From assembly GCA_964393895.1 (NCBI GenBank), contig CAYMWP010000022.1, forward strand, positions 1 to 42,777: a DNA stretch of 42,777 nt, given 5' to 3'. Source of the stretch: B4-G1 sp964393895. GTDB taxonomy: Bacteria > Chloroflexota > Anaerolineae > B4-G1. Below are positions 32,994 to 40,751 of this stretch, piece after piece (positions within the stretch are counted from its first letter, which is position 1; every line of letters begins with the position of its first letter). Under the pieces are notes generated by a model. It was not told where the DNA came from and made no database searches. It saw only the letters and a list, made by a program, of their open reading frames with translations. Made by a program: the position numbers and the translations under genes.

Positions 32994-33044
32994 GTCAGAG
33001 TCTCATAAACCTATGACGCTCTTCTTCCGCTTCTTGTTGGGACC

Positions 33045-34499
33045 CTAGTACGGGTACCACCACTCCTTCACCCCGCCCTCGATGTCCCAATGCACGTGCT
33101 TGGTCTGCCAGAACTCTTCCAACCCCTCCTCCCCCAGTTCCCGGCCCAGGCCGCTCATCTTCATCCCGCCGAAGGGGCCGGCATAGTTGTCGGTGAGGGG
33201 ATCGTTGATCCAGATGGAGCCGGCCCGCACCGCCTCGTAGAAGCGGCGCACTTTGCGCGCGTCGTGGGTATACAGGCAGGCTCCCAGACCGTATTCGGTG
33301 TCGTTGGCCAGGGCGATGGCCTCGTCGAAGGTGTCGTAGGCCATGATGGGGATGCACGGGCCAAAAGTCTCCTCGCGCATGATCTTCATACTATGGTCAA
33401 CGCCCACCAGCACGGCCGGCTCGAGGAAGAAACCGCGTTCCATATCCGCCGGCCGCTTCCCGCCGACCAGCACTCGAGCCCCCTTGGCTACCGCGTCGGC
33501 GATGTGCTCCTCTACCTTGGCCCGGTAGGGCTCGCCGATCATCGGCCCCACGTCGGTGGTCGCTTCTGTACCCGGTCCCAGCCGCAAGCGGCTCACCCGC
33601 TCGGCCAGTAGTTCGGCGAACTGGGGCAGCATCGGGCGGGGGACGTAGACCCGCTCCGTCGAGGTGCAGACCTGGCCGGCGTTGATCAGCGCGGCGTAGG
33701 CCAAGGCCTCCACCGCCGCTTCCAGGGGCGCGTCGTCGGCGATGACAAAGGGGTCCTTGCCTCCCAGTTCCAGGTGTAGCTTTTTCATCTGCCCGGCGGT
33801 GACGCGGGCGATGTGCTGCCCCACGGCCGTGGAGCCGGTGAAGGCGACCACCGGCACGTCCGGGTGGGTCACCAGCGCGTCGCCTACCTCTCGGCCTCGC
33901 CCGGTGATGACGTTCACGACCCCCGGTGGAAAATGGTCAAAGGCCAGTTCGACTAGCGCCAGCGTGGTGAGGGGCGTCAGGCTGGCCGGCTTGACCACGA
34001 CGGTGTTGCCCGCCGCCAGCGCCGGGGCGAGCTTCCATACCAGCAGGAGAATGGGATAATTCCACGGCACGATGCAGCCGACCACGCCGTAAGGCTCCTT
34101 GAGCACCAGGGAGAGCTGGCCCACGTCCGGGGAGGGAAGCACACGGCCCCGGGTGTGGCGACCCAGTTCGGCATAGTAGTCGAGGGTGTTGAGCGACCAG
34201 TCAATTTCCTCCTCGTTCTCCGGGAGGGGTTTGCCCTCCTCCAGGGTGAGAAGCCGCACCAGTTCATCGAAATGCTCCCGCATCTTGGCGGCCGCCTCGT
34301 GCAACATCTGCGCCCGCTCCACGGCGGTGGTTTGCCGCCAGGTGAGGAAGGCCGCCTTCCCCGCTGCCACCGCCCGCTCCACGTCCTCCGGCGTGCCGGC
34401 AGGCACCGCGTCCAGCACCTCCTCGGTGGCGGGGTCGGTGACCTCGATGGTTTGCTCCGAGGTCGAGTCGGCCCATTCGCCGTTGATCCAAATTCTCAT
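33045..34499 (-). CDS. NAD(P)-dependent aldehyde dehydrogenase (aminoaldehyde/betaine-aldehyde type)
   Basis: 484 residues, with GGAGG before the ATG. Complete hydrolytic ALDH active site: general base E244 in LELGGKDPF, nucleophile C278 in GQVCTSTERVYV, PWNYPILLLVWKLAPAL for the oxyanion Asn, and EETFGPCIPIM near the end. It resembles enzymes acting on betaine aldehyde, 4-aminobutanal or succinate semialdehyde. In a polyamine pathway it would turn 4-aminobutanal into GABA and 3-aminopropanal into beta-alanine (inference). It lies 51 bases upstream of fixC and 327 bases downstream of the membrane acyltransferase-like gene, so it may begin its own transcription unit. Confidence 0.92.
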   Translation of the reverse strand: MRIWINGEWADSTSEQTIEVTDPATEEVLDAVPAGTPEDVERAVAAGKAAFLTWRQTTAVERAQMLHEAAAKMREHFDELVRLLTLEEGKPLPENEEEIDWSLNTLDYYAELGRHTRGRVLPSPDVGQLSLVLKEPYGVVGCIVPWNYPILLLVWKLAPALAAGNTVVVKPASLTPLTTLALVELAFDHFPPGVVNVITGRGREVGDALVTHPDVPVVAFTGSTAVGQHIARVTAGQMKKLHLELGGKDPFVIADDAPLEAAVEALAYAALINAGQVCTSTERVYVPRPMLPQFAELLAERVSRLRLGPGTEATTDVGPMIGEPYRAKVEEHIADAVAKGARVLVGGKRPADMERGFFLEPAVLVGVDHSMKIMREETFGPCIPIMAYDTFDEAIALANDTEYGLGACLYTHDARKVRRFYEAVRAGSIWINDPLTDNYAGPFGGMKMSGLGRELGEEGLEEFWQTKHVHWDIEGGVKEWWYPY

Positions 34500-34826
34500 T
34501 GTTCGCCTCCTCTCGAGTCACCGAGTGCATAAACTTGAATCACGGAGAGTGCACTTCCAAGTGCAGCGATGCATAAATTCGTTCCGCTTTGCGCCGGCCC
34601 GCACCGCGGGCTGATTCTCAGCCATAGAAGAGGCGGCGCTAGGCCCACAAATTGGCCGAAAAGTGCCCTAACACCGGCTCTTTAAGCCGGTGTGAGTGTG
34701 AAAAACTCGGCACGAATTTACGGCAGTCTGCACTAAGTCTCCGCGTCCTCTGTACCTCTGGTGAGATGAGCTTTTAGTGGTTAGACTCCCTGTCACAGCG
34801 CCCATGCTTCTGGAACAAGATGCTCC
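34500..34826. other. Gene-free 327-bp gap with several hairpins
   Basis: No gene-like frame is seen. It holds GCCCGC-ACC-GCGGGC (34597-34611), a perfect 9-bp hairpin ACACCGGCT/AGCCGGTGT (34671-34679 with 34685-34693), and a small GCACTT-CC-AAGTGC palindrome near 34551. A stretch around 34735-34770 reads, on the minus strand, like the common CAGAGG-rich dispersed repeat. The aldehyde dehydrogenase start lies at its left end, so a promoter is likely here, but I could not pick convincing -35/-10 boxes. Confidence 0.55.
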
Positions 34827-35849
34827 CTACCTCAACACCCGATGCACCGCCCGCACCGGTCCTGGCAGCGCGCGCAGGATGAGGTAAATGAGCGCGAATG
34901 AGGCCACCAGCATCAGCGTCACTGCCGGAAAACCGAACCGATCGTGCCAGCCCAGAAAGTGGAACAGTGTGTACCCCACCAGGTGATGCAGGATGTAGAC
35001 GAAAAGCGCAGCCCTGCCCATCACCACCAGTGGCTCCAGCCAGACTGGTTCTCTCTGGGTATAAAGCGCCAACAGCCCGGCGAACAGCAGCAGAACAACG
35101 CCGCTGGCAAAAGCCAATTGAGCCGGTTCGGGATGCGAGAACTCTCTCAACCACAGTTCGTCGGGGTCAAAGCGCGCTGCCCAGGGTCGCCCCAGTGTCC
35201 CGATAACGATCAGTACCATTCCCAACACCGCCGTCGGCGTCACAAAGTGCAACAGCCGCCCAGCGCGTTTCCCCCACAGATATGCCTCTCCCAGCACTGT
35301 TCCACCTAGCGCGTAAGCCATCCAGGGAACGAGGGGAAAGTAGGCTGGCGGCGTTCGCCCATAGACGACGTCGGCCAGGTAGGTCGGCAGAAAGCTCAGG
35401 TGGTGCAGGGTGAGCGTTTTCGAGAGCCACATCACCCCCAGCGCCAGAGCCAGCCGCGCCCACCAGTGGGCCGATAAAAGCAACCCACAGACGACGATGG
35501 AGAGACCGATGAGTTGGAGAACGTCCCAGTTGGCGACTTCCTCCAATCCCCAGACGGGCGCCCACACTGCCAGGTTGAGCGCAAAGCCCAGGGCCAGGAG
35601 CTTGGGCCCTCGCAGGAGCGCGGGTTTCAGGCAGGCTGGAAAGTCTGCCCCACTTTTGCAGCGCAGCACCAGCGATATTCCCACCAGGGTCAAAAAAATG
35701 GGGGCTACCAGCTTGGAGAGAAAGTAGAGCGTGGCAAACATATCCGTCCGGCGGGCGGCGGGGGTCAGCCACCACTCCGATTGATGGATGATCATCATCC
35801 CGGCGACGGCCAACCCCCGCAGTGCGTCAACAAACGATAGTCGCCTCAT
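34827..35849 (-). CDS. Multi-pass membrane acyltransferase-like protein (DUF1624/HGSNAT group)
   Basis: 340 residues with about ten hydrophobic segments. The N-terminus RRLSFVDALRGLAVAGMMIIH, with an early Asp-Ala-x-Arg-Gly and a following His, is the signature of the DUF1624/heparan-alpha-glucosaminide N-acetyltransferase-like group and more broadly of membrane acyltransferases. LVAPIFLTLVGISL and FPLVPWMAYALGG fit the same family, and ALFVYILHHLVGY is near the end. It would move an acyl group across or at the membrane; the acceptor is unknown. It starts 15 bases after potD and shares its strand, so it is probably co-transcribed with the transporter. Acetylation of an imported amine is an attractive but unproved idea. 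Confidence 0.75.
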   Translation of the reverse strand: MRRLSFVDALRGLAVAGMMIIHQSEWWLTPAARRTDMFATLYFLSKLVAPIFLTLVGISLVLRCKSGADFPACLKPALLRGPKLLALGFALNLAVWAPVWGLEEVANWDVLQLIGLSIVVCGLLLSAHWWARLALALGVMWLSKTLTLHHLSFLPTYLADVVYGRTPPAYFPLVPWMAYALGGTVLGEAYLWGKRAGRLLHFVTPTAVLGMVLIVIGTLGRPWAARFDPDELWLREFSHPEPAQLAFASGVVLLLFAGLLALYTQREPVWLEPLVVMGRAALFVYILHHLVGYTLFHFLGWHDRFGFPAVTLMLVASFALIYLILRALPGPVRAVHRVLR

Positions 35850-35864
35850 CGCTCACAGCGATTA

Positions 35865-36944
35865 TTACTGCCCCGCCTTGACCTCGGTCCAGAACCGTTC
35901 GTAAAGCGGCGTGGCCTCGCCCACGTCTTCCAGCCACTCCAACTTGGCCATCACCTCCGCCGGGGGATAGATGGCCGGTTCCTCCAGAATCTCGGCGTCA
36001 ATGAACTCGGTGGAGGCCGCGTTGGGGCTGGCGTACCAGGTAAAGTTAGAGATGGTCGCTCCCACCTCCGGGCGCAGGAGATAGTTGATGAACGCCTCGG
36101 CCGTGTACTTGCTAGAGGCAGATTGGGGGATACACAGATTGTCCGCCCAGATGACGCCGCCTTCCTTGGGGATGGCGTACCAGATGCGCTCGTCCTCCTC
36201 GGCAACCATGAAAAAGTCGCCGCTCCAGCCGTGGGCCATTACCGTCTCGTCGGAGCTGATGAGATCCTCGTACTGGTCGCTGTCGTAGGCATAGACCAAC
36301 TCTTTCTGCTGGGCCAATAGGTCGCGGGCCTCGGTCAGTTCCGCTTCACTGGTGCTGTTGACGGAATAGCCCAGGTACTTGAGCGCCGCGCCCATGGATT
36401 CCCGGCTGTCGTTGAGCATGGTGAATTGGCCCGCGTACTCGGAGGCCAATGCAGGATCAAAGATGTAGGCCCAACTGTCGGGCGGCTCGTCGAAAGCATC
36501 CCCGTTGTAGCCGATCCCCGTGGTGCCCCACTGGTAGGGCACGCAGTAGACCATGCCCGGGTCGTAGGGCGGGTCGGCGAACTTGGCGTCAATGTTGGTG
36601 ATGTTGGGGATGTTGTCCTGATCCAATTTGGCCAGGATTCCCTCTTCGATCATGATTTCGACCATATAGTCGGAGGGAACGATGACGTCGTAGCCGGTGG
36701 CGCCGGCCTGCAATTTGGCCAAGAGTTCCTCGTTGCTGGCAAAGGTATCCTCCACCACGTGAACCCCGAACTCGGCCTCGAAATCTTCGTATATCTGGGG
36801 GTCTATGTACTCGGACCAGTTGTAGACGTGGAGTTCGTCCGCCAGTTTCTGCTCCTCCTCCCCGCCGCCGCAGCCGACTACCAATGCCAACATGCTACTC
36901 ACGATCAAACCCAGCACCGCGACACGCATAGTGAACTGTTTCAT
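35865..36944 (-). CDS. potD: Polyamine (spermidine/putrescine) ABC transporter substrate-binding lipoprotein
   Basis: 359 residues with AGGAGG before the ATG. The signal peptide ends in a lipobox LVVGC (C25), so it is a membrane-tethered lipoprotein. The mature part starts with ELHVYNWSEYIDPQIYEDFEAE-like sequence, the PotD hallmark, followed by YDVIVPSDYMVE, VPYQWGTTGIGYN, MLNDSRESMGAAL and YAIPKEGGVIWADN, all in family order. The acidic and aromatic residues in these segments line the polyamine pocket in PotD/PotF. The ligand is probably a polyamine or diamine; PotD-like proteins also bind other cationic compounds. Unusually it follows the permeases and ATPase, as in E. coli potABCD. Confidence 0.92.
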   Translation of the reverse strand: MKQFTMRVAVLGLIVSSMLALVVGCGGGEEEQKLADELHVYNWSEYIDPQIYEDFEAEFGVHVVEDTFASNEELLAKLQAGATGYDVIVPSDYMVEIMIEEGILAKLDQDNIPNITNIDAKFADPPYDPGMVYCVPYQWGTTGIGYNGDAFDEPPDSWAYIFDPALASEYAGQFTMLNDSRESMGAALKYLGYSVNSTSEAELTEARDLLAQQKELVYAYDSDQYEDLISSDETVMAHGWSGDFFMVAEEDERIWYAIPKEGGVIWADNLCIPQSASSKYTAEAFINYLLRPEVGATISNFTWYASPNAASTEFIDAEILEEPAIYPPAEVMAKLEWLEDVGEATPLYERFWTEVKAGQ

Positions 36945-36960
36945 TTTTTCCTCCTAAATT

Positions 36961-37004
36961 ACGTTTTACGGTTACGCCTCACGTTTTACGCCTCACGTTT
37001 CACA
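36961..37004. repeat. Heptamer array between potC and potD
   Basis: About six 7-bp units (one is 6 bp) ending mostly in ACG, such as TTTTACG and CCTCACG (two of each), fill the 55-bp gap upstream of the potD ribosome site. The TGA stop of potC (37000-37002) lies inside the last unit. Confidence 0.82.
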
Positions 37005-37824
37005 TAATCTCTATCCCGCCACCACCTCCTCTCTGCAGTAGCAGCGATAATAGCACCAGGCCCATCGAGACGACCAGCATCAGGCTGGAAAGTGCATTTA
37101 TTTCGGGCGTCACGCCCAGCTTGACCATGGAATAGATGCGCAGCGGCAGCGTGGTCGAGCCGGGGCCGGCGGTGAAAAAGGTGATGACGAAATCGTCAAT
37201 GGAGAGAGTAAAGGCCAACAGCGCCCCGCCCAGGATGCCCGGCATGATCAGCGGTAGCGTGACCCGGCGAAAGGTCTGCCACTCGTTGGCGTAGAGGTCC
37301 TGTGCTGCCTCTTCCAACGAAATGTCAAAGTAGGCCAGCCGGGCCCGCACCACCACGGCGACGAACGAGATGTTGAAAGCGACGTGGGAGATGATGATGG
37401 TGAGCAACCCCAACTGTATCTTGGTCAGGACGAAAAAGAGCAGCAACATCACTGCCATCGAGATGTCGGGGATGATGATGGGCAGGTAGAGCAGCGAGTC
37501 GAAAGCCAGCTTGCCCCAGAAATTATAGCGCTCCATCGCCAGCGCCACCATCGTGCCAAAGATGGTGGAGATGATGGTAGATGCTCCGGCCACGATGAGC
37601 GTGTTCTTGAGCGCGGTCCCCAGGGCCGCATTTGCCAGGAGGGTGCCGTACCACTTGAGGGAAAAACCCCGCCACACGGTGGCATACTGGGAAGCATTAA
37701 AAGAAAAGACCACCAGAATGACAATGGGGAGGTAGAGAAAGAGATAGCTGGTCACTCCGTGCGCCGCCAGCAGACGACTGCCCCAGCGGCTCGCGCGTTT
37801 TTTCCTGGTTCCTGTTCCTTTCAT
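37000..37824 (-). CDS. potC: Polyamine ABC transporter permease PotC
   Basis: 274 residues, six hydrophobic segments. The inner-membrane coupling loop reads EEAAQDLYANEWQTFRRVTLPLIMPGILGG, the EAA motif of ABC importers, which docks on the ATPase. Start preceded by GAGGAG; 10 bases separate it from potB. The N-terminal YLFLYLPIVILVVFSFN is typical of PotC/PotI. It forms the transport pore with PotB. The C-terminus ends in five Gly and IEIM, with the stop inside a repeat array. Confidence 0.92.
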   Translation of the reverse strand: MKGTGTRKKRASRWGSRLLAAHGVTSYLFLYLPIVILVVFSFNASQYATVWRGFSLKWYGTLLANAALGTALKNTLIVAGASTIISTIFGTMVALAMERYNFWGKLAFDSLLYLPIIIPDISMAVMLLLFFVLTKIQLGLLTIIISHVAFNISFVAVVVRARLAYFDISLEEAAQDLYANEWQTFRRVTLPLIMPGILGGALLAFTLSIDDFVITFFTAGPGSTTLPLRIYSMVKLGVTPEINALSSLMLVVSMGLVLLSLLLQRGGGGGIEIM

Positions 37825-37834
37825 TGTACACTCC

Positions 37835-38776
37835 TCACGACTCTGCCCCCGAGCGGAAATAGATCAGTGTGCCGAGCAGCATGATCGCCATTAGCACGAA
37901 GGAGATGGCCGAGCCAAAGGGATAATCGCGGGCTGACATGAACTGGGAGTAAATCACGTTGCCGATCATGATTGATTTGGCTCCACCCAGCAGGTCGGGG
38001 GTGACGTAGGCCCCCAACGAGGGGATAAAAACCAGCACCGAGCCGGCCACGACCCCCGACATTGTCAGCGGGAGCACGACCCGCAGGAAGGAACGCGTCC
38101 GGTTCGCGTACAGGTCTTGGGCTGCCTCCACCAGCGAGTAATCGAGCCGCTCAATAGCCGCGTAGCAAGGTAGCACCATGTCCGGCAGCCAGCCGTAGAC
38201 CAGGCCGACGATGATAGCCAGATCGGTGCCAAAGAGGGGCAACGGGGTCGAGGTGGCTTCTAGCAATGTTCTCCATATCGGCAAGGGTAACGCCGCCGAC
38301 AGCCAGAGCAGAAAATCGTGCAGGCCGCCGGTCCAAAAGAGGTTGATGAACCCCTGATCCCGCAGCAGCAGCAGCCAGGCGTAGGTGCGGATCAAAAAGT
38401 TGGTCCAGAAGGGGACCATCAGTAACAACAACAAGACGTTGCGCCATCGGGACGGGCGGGTGGCGATAAAGTAGGCCAGGGGATAGCCTATCAGTAGGCA
38501 GAGCACCGTCGTGACCAGGGCGATGATGACGGTGCGGCCAAAGATGCGCAGGTACAGAGGATCGAAGAAGCGGCCATAATTCTCCAGCGTCAGGTTCCAC
38601 TTTACGCCGCCATAAGTCCCCCGCTGACCGTAACTGATGGCGAATACCAGCAAGAGGGGGATCAGGAAAAAGACGACGAGCCAAAAGAGGCTGGGGGAGA
38701 TCAGTGACAATAGACGCCAGGTCTCTCGGCGGGAGCGGGGCTTGCCCTGAGTCTGTAGAAGGGGTTGTGTTTCCAT
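37835..38776 (-). CDS. potB: Polyamine ABC transporter permease PotB
   Basis: 313 residues, six hydrophobic segments after a cytosolic N-terminus. SPSLFWLVVFFLIPLLLVF is the first segment. The EAA loop reads VEAAQDLYANRTRSFLRVVLPL, close to that of PotC, as expected for a heterodimeric pore. VPFWTNFLIRTYAWLLLLRD is the conserved segment of PotB/PotH. GGAG lies before the ATG and 9 bases separate it from potA, so the four transporter genes form one transcript. Confidence 0.93.
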   Translation of the reverse strand: METQPLLQTQGKPRSRRETWRLLSLISPSLFWLVVFFLIPLLLVFAISYGQRGTYGGVKWNLTLENYGRFFDPLYLRIFGRTVIIALVTTVLCLLIGYPLAYFIATRPSRWRNVLLLLLMVPFWTNFLIRTYAWLLLLRDQGFINLFWTGGLHDFLLWLSAALPLPIWRTLLEATSTPLPLFGTDLAIIVGLVYGWLPDMVLPCYAAIERLDYSLVEAAQDLYANRTRSFLRVVLPLTMSGVVAGSVLVFIPSLGAYVTPDLLGGAKSIMIGNVIYSQFMSARDYPFGSAISFVLMAIMLLGTLIYFRSGAES

Positions 38777-38785
38777 CGCTGTCTC

Positions 38786-39868
38786 CTACGCCTTGAGAAG
38801 CCGGGCCGATTCCGGTTGCCAGTGGAGATAGACCTGGGCGCCTACCGCAAAGCTCGCACCGGCGCCAACGCCGACGTTCTGCTGTCGCACGGTCACAATG
38901 CTCCTCTCGGTGAGCCGTACCAGGTAGCGGGTATCGGTCCCGGTGTAAATGACCTCCTCCACGACCCCCGGCACAGCTTGTGGCGTGGGTGGTTCGGCGT
39001 GGACGGAGATTTTCTCCGGTCGAATCGCCACCGTGATCTTTTCCCCCATGCCTACCCCTTTCTCCAGGGACGTGTGTATTGGCAGCACGTCGTCTATCGT
39101 CACGACGATCTCGTCGGCCCGGCGGCCCTCTGTTCGCCCCTCCAAAAAGTTTGTCTCGCCGATGAAATCGGCCACGAACCGGTTCGCCGGTTGCTCATAG
39201 ATTCCTTCTGGCCCACCCACCTGCAGCACGTGTCCTTCGTTCATCACCGCGATCCGGTCCGACATGGTCAGCGCTTCTTCCTGGTCGTGGGTCACGTAGA
39301 CGAACGTGATCCCCACCCGGTGCTGGAGGGCCTTGAGTTCCAGTTGCATCGCCTTGCGCAGTTTCAGATCGAGAGCGCCCAACGGCTCGTCCAACAGGAG
39401 AAGCTTGGGCCGGTTGACCAGGGCGCGGGCCAGCGCCACGCGCTGTTGCTGCCCGCCGGAGAGTTGTTCTGGCTTGCGGTTCTCCATGCCCGGCAGTTGG
39501 ACCATCTCCAACGCTTCCGCAACGCGCTGCCTGATTTCCTCTTTTGAAACCTTGCGCATCTCTAGTCCAAAGGCGACGTTTTGAAAGATCGTCATGTGGG
39601 GGAAGAGGGCATAGTTCTGAAAGACGGTGTTGACCGGCCGGCGGTAGGGAGGGGTATCTCCCTGTACGGCCTCGCCGATATAGATCTCTCCGGCAGTGGG
39701 CAACTCGAAACCGGCGATGAGGCGCAGGGTCGTGGTCTTGCCGCAACCCGATGGACCTAGTAGAGAGAAGAACTCGCCATCGTTAATGGAAAGCGAGATG
39801 TCGTCCACTGCCACGACCGCGCCAAAGTGTTTGCTGACCTTTTTCAATTCAACGGCATATCCTGGCAT
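38786..39868 (-). CDS. potA: Polyamine ABC transporter ATPase PotA
   Basis: 360 residues. Walker A GPSGCGKTT (38-46), Q-loop FQNYALFPH, signature LSGGQQQRVALARAL (136-150), Walker B LLLLDEP (D160, E161), D-loop GALD and switch His in YVTHDQEEA are all intact. The C-terminal 120 residues form the TOBE domains of the PotA/MalK class. It powers uptake through PotBC. It starts 19 bases after the Lrp-type gene, so regulator and transporter are likely to share a promoter. Confidence 0.95.
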   Translation of the reverse strand: MPGYAVELKKVSKHFGAVVAVDDISLSINDGEFFSLLGPSGCGKTTTLRLIAGFELPTAGEIYIGEAVQGDTPPYRRPVNTVFQNYALFPHMTIFQNVAFGLEMRKVSKEEIRQRVAEALEMVQLPGMENRKPEQLSGGQQQRVALARALVNRPKLLLLDEPLGALDLKLRKAMQLELKALQHRVGITFVYVTHDQEEALTMSDRIAVMNEGHVLQVGGPEGIYEQPANRFVADFIGETNFLEGRTEGRRADEIVVTIDDVLPIHTSLEKGVGMGEKITVAIRPEKISVHAEPPTPQAVPGVVEEVIYTGTDTRYLVRLTERSIVTVRQQNVGVGAGASFAVGAQVYLHWQPESARLLKA

Positions 39869-39887
39869 AAAACACCTCTCATTGCGA

Positions 39888-40376
39888 CTAGTCAGGGGGT
39901 GTGCCCATCGGCGATGGTTCTGCCTCGCCCCAGCGATACGACAGTTTGTACGTCTTGAGGATCATAAAGGTACGAGTCCTCTCCACGCCCGGAACTTGTC
40001 GCAGTTTCTCGTTGAGGAAGGAAACAAAATGCTCTCTGTGTTGGCAGAAAACTTCTACGAACAGGTCGAACTCGCCGGAGACCATAAAGAGGTAACTGAC
40101 TTCGGGGAACTGGGAGATTTGGTGAGCCACGGCGTCTACCTGGCCCACTTGGACCGTGACTCCGATTATCCCGGCCGCGTTCCAGCCCAGTAGCTGTGGC
40201 TCCACGATAGCGACGACTTGCAGTAGCCCGCTTGCGGTGAGGCGCTTGACGCGACGGCGCACCGCTCCCTCCGAGATGCCCAGCCCGGCGGCAATCTTGG
40301 TGAGTGGCAAGCGGCCGTCGTATTGCAACCTCTGGATGATACCAACGTCAATCTCGTCGAGTTGGATCGTGTTCAA
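39888..40376 (-). CDS. Lrp/AsnC-family transcriptional regulator
   Basis: 162 residues from a TTG at 40376 preceded by GAGGAG at 6 bases. A TTG 72 bases earlier would add 24 residues unlike any Lrp N-terminus, so the shorter form is preferred. IQLDEIDVGIIQRLQYDGR is the family start, KIAAGLGISEGAVRRRVKRL is the DNA-binding helix-turn-helix, and GIIGVTVQVG to YLFMVSGEFDLFVEV is the RAM ligand-binding domain, which senses amino acids or similar molecules. As the first gene of the block, it is the obvious candidate to control amine catabolism and its own promoter. Confidence 0.92.
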   Translation of the reverse strand: MNTIQLDEIDVGIIQRLQYDGRLPLTKIAAGLGISEGAVRRRVKRLTASGLLQVVAIVEPQLLGWNAAGIIGVTVQVGQVDAVAHQISQFPEVSYLFMVSGEFDLFVEVFCQHREHFVSFLNEKLRQVPGVERTRTFMILKTYKLSYRWGEAEPSPMGTPPD

Positions 40377-40470
40377 GCGCTTCTCCTCGGGGATTCGAAC
40401 TACAAGTAACAGAGCAACCTCTGTATCAGTTGCCCGTGCTCTAGACAAGCGCCCTAGTCGTAGTATTTAT

Positions 40471-40498
40471 ATTATAACGTAAATCGTAAAAATGTCAA
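40471..40498 (-). promoter_or_regulatory. Consensus sigma-70 promoter for the lrp-pot unit
   Basis: On the minus strand, TTGACA (40493-40498), a 16-bp spacer and TATAAT (40471-40476) give perfect hexamers. Transcription should start near 40464, leaving a leader of about 88 bases before the TTG start codon. Confidence 0.8.
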
Positions 40499-40512
40499 CC
40501 CTTTTTTACGAT
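40483..40512. promoter_or_regulatory. Palindromic operator candidate over the lrp promoter
   Basis: ATCGTAAAAA (40483-40492) and TTTTTACGAT (40503-40512) form perfect 10-bp arms around 10 bases. One arm lies in the promoter spacer and the -35 box is in the loop, an ideal place for repression. Autoregulation by the Lrp-type protein is the natural guess; a hairpin terminator for incoming transcription is the alternative. Confidence 0.55.
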
Positions 40513-40574
40513 ATTCGTACAATGCTATGGCAAAATCTACGATTCACTCACGCTACACGTCTAGTTCAGCCCGG

Positions 40575-40650
40575 CCATTTTCTCCACCCTGCTGCCGAAA
40601 ATGGTTGGTGTTTCACACTTGAAATAGCTCGATCAAGACCTCGGAGGTCT
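40575..40650. other. Two small palindromes in the divergent control region
   Basis: CCATTTTC/GAAAATGG (40575-40582 with 40597-40604) and AGACCT-CGG-AGGTCT (40636-40650) lie between the lrp promoter and the plus-strand promoter. They may be operators or dispersed repeats. No gene is seen in 40377-40751 apart from the lrp leader. Confidence 0.45.
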
Positions 40651-40687
40651 GAATTGGTGTTAGGCTGAGTGGTAGTTACCCTCCACT

Positions 40688-40716
40688 TTGACATTCGCCT
40701 CACTTTGTGATATGGT
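40688..40716 (+). promoter_or_regulatory. Sigma-70 promoter for the NMO-like/MBL unit
   Basis: TTGACA (40688-40693), a 17-bp spacer and TATGGT (40711-40716) lie 35 bp before the ATG at 40752, which has AAAGGAG 7 bases upstream. Confidence 0.7.
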
Positions 40717-40751
40717 TGCCAGCATCCAGCAACAAGTAAAGGAGACCACCC

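Noticed and set aside
40377..40448. Longer Lrp product starting at the TTG at 40448
   Set aside because: The extra 24 residues do not resemble Lrp N-termini, and the inner TTG has a well-placed GAGGAG.
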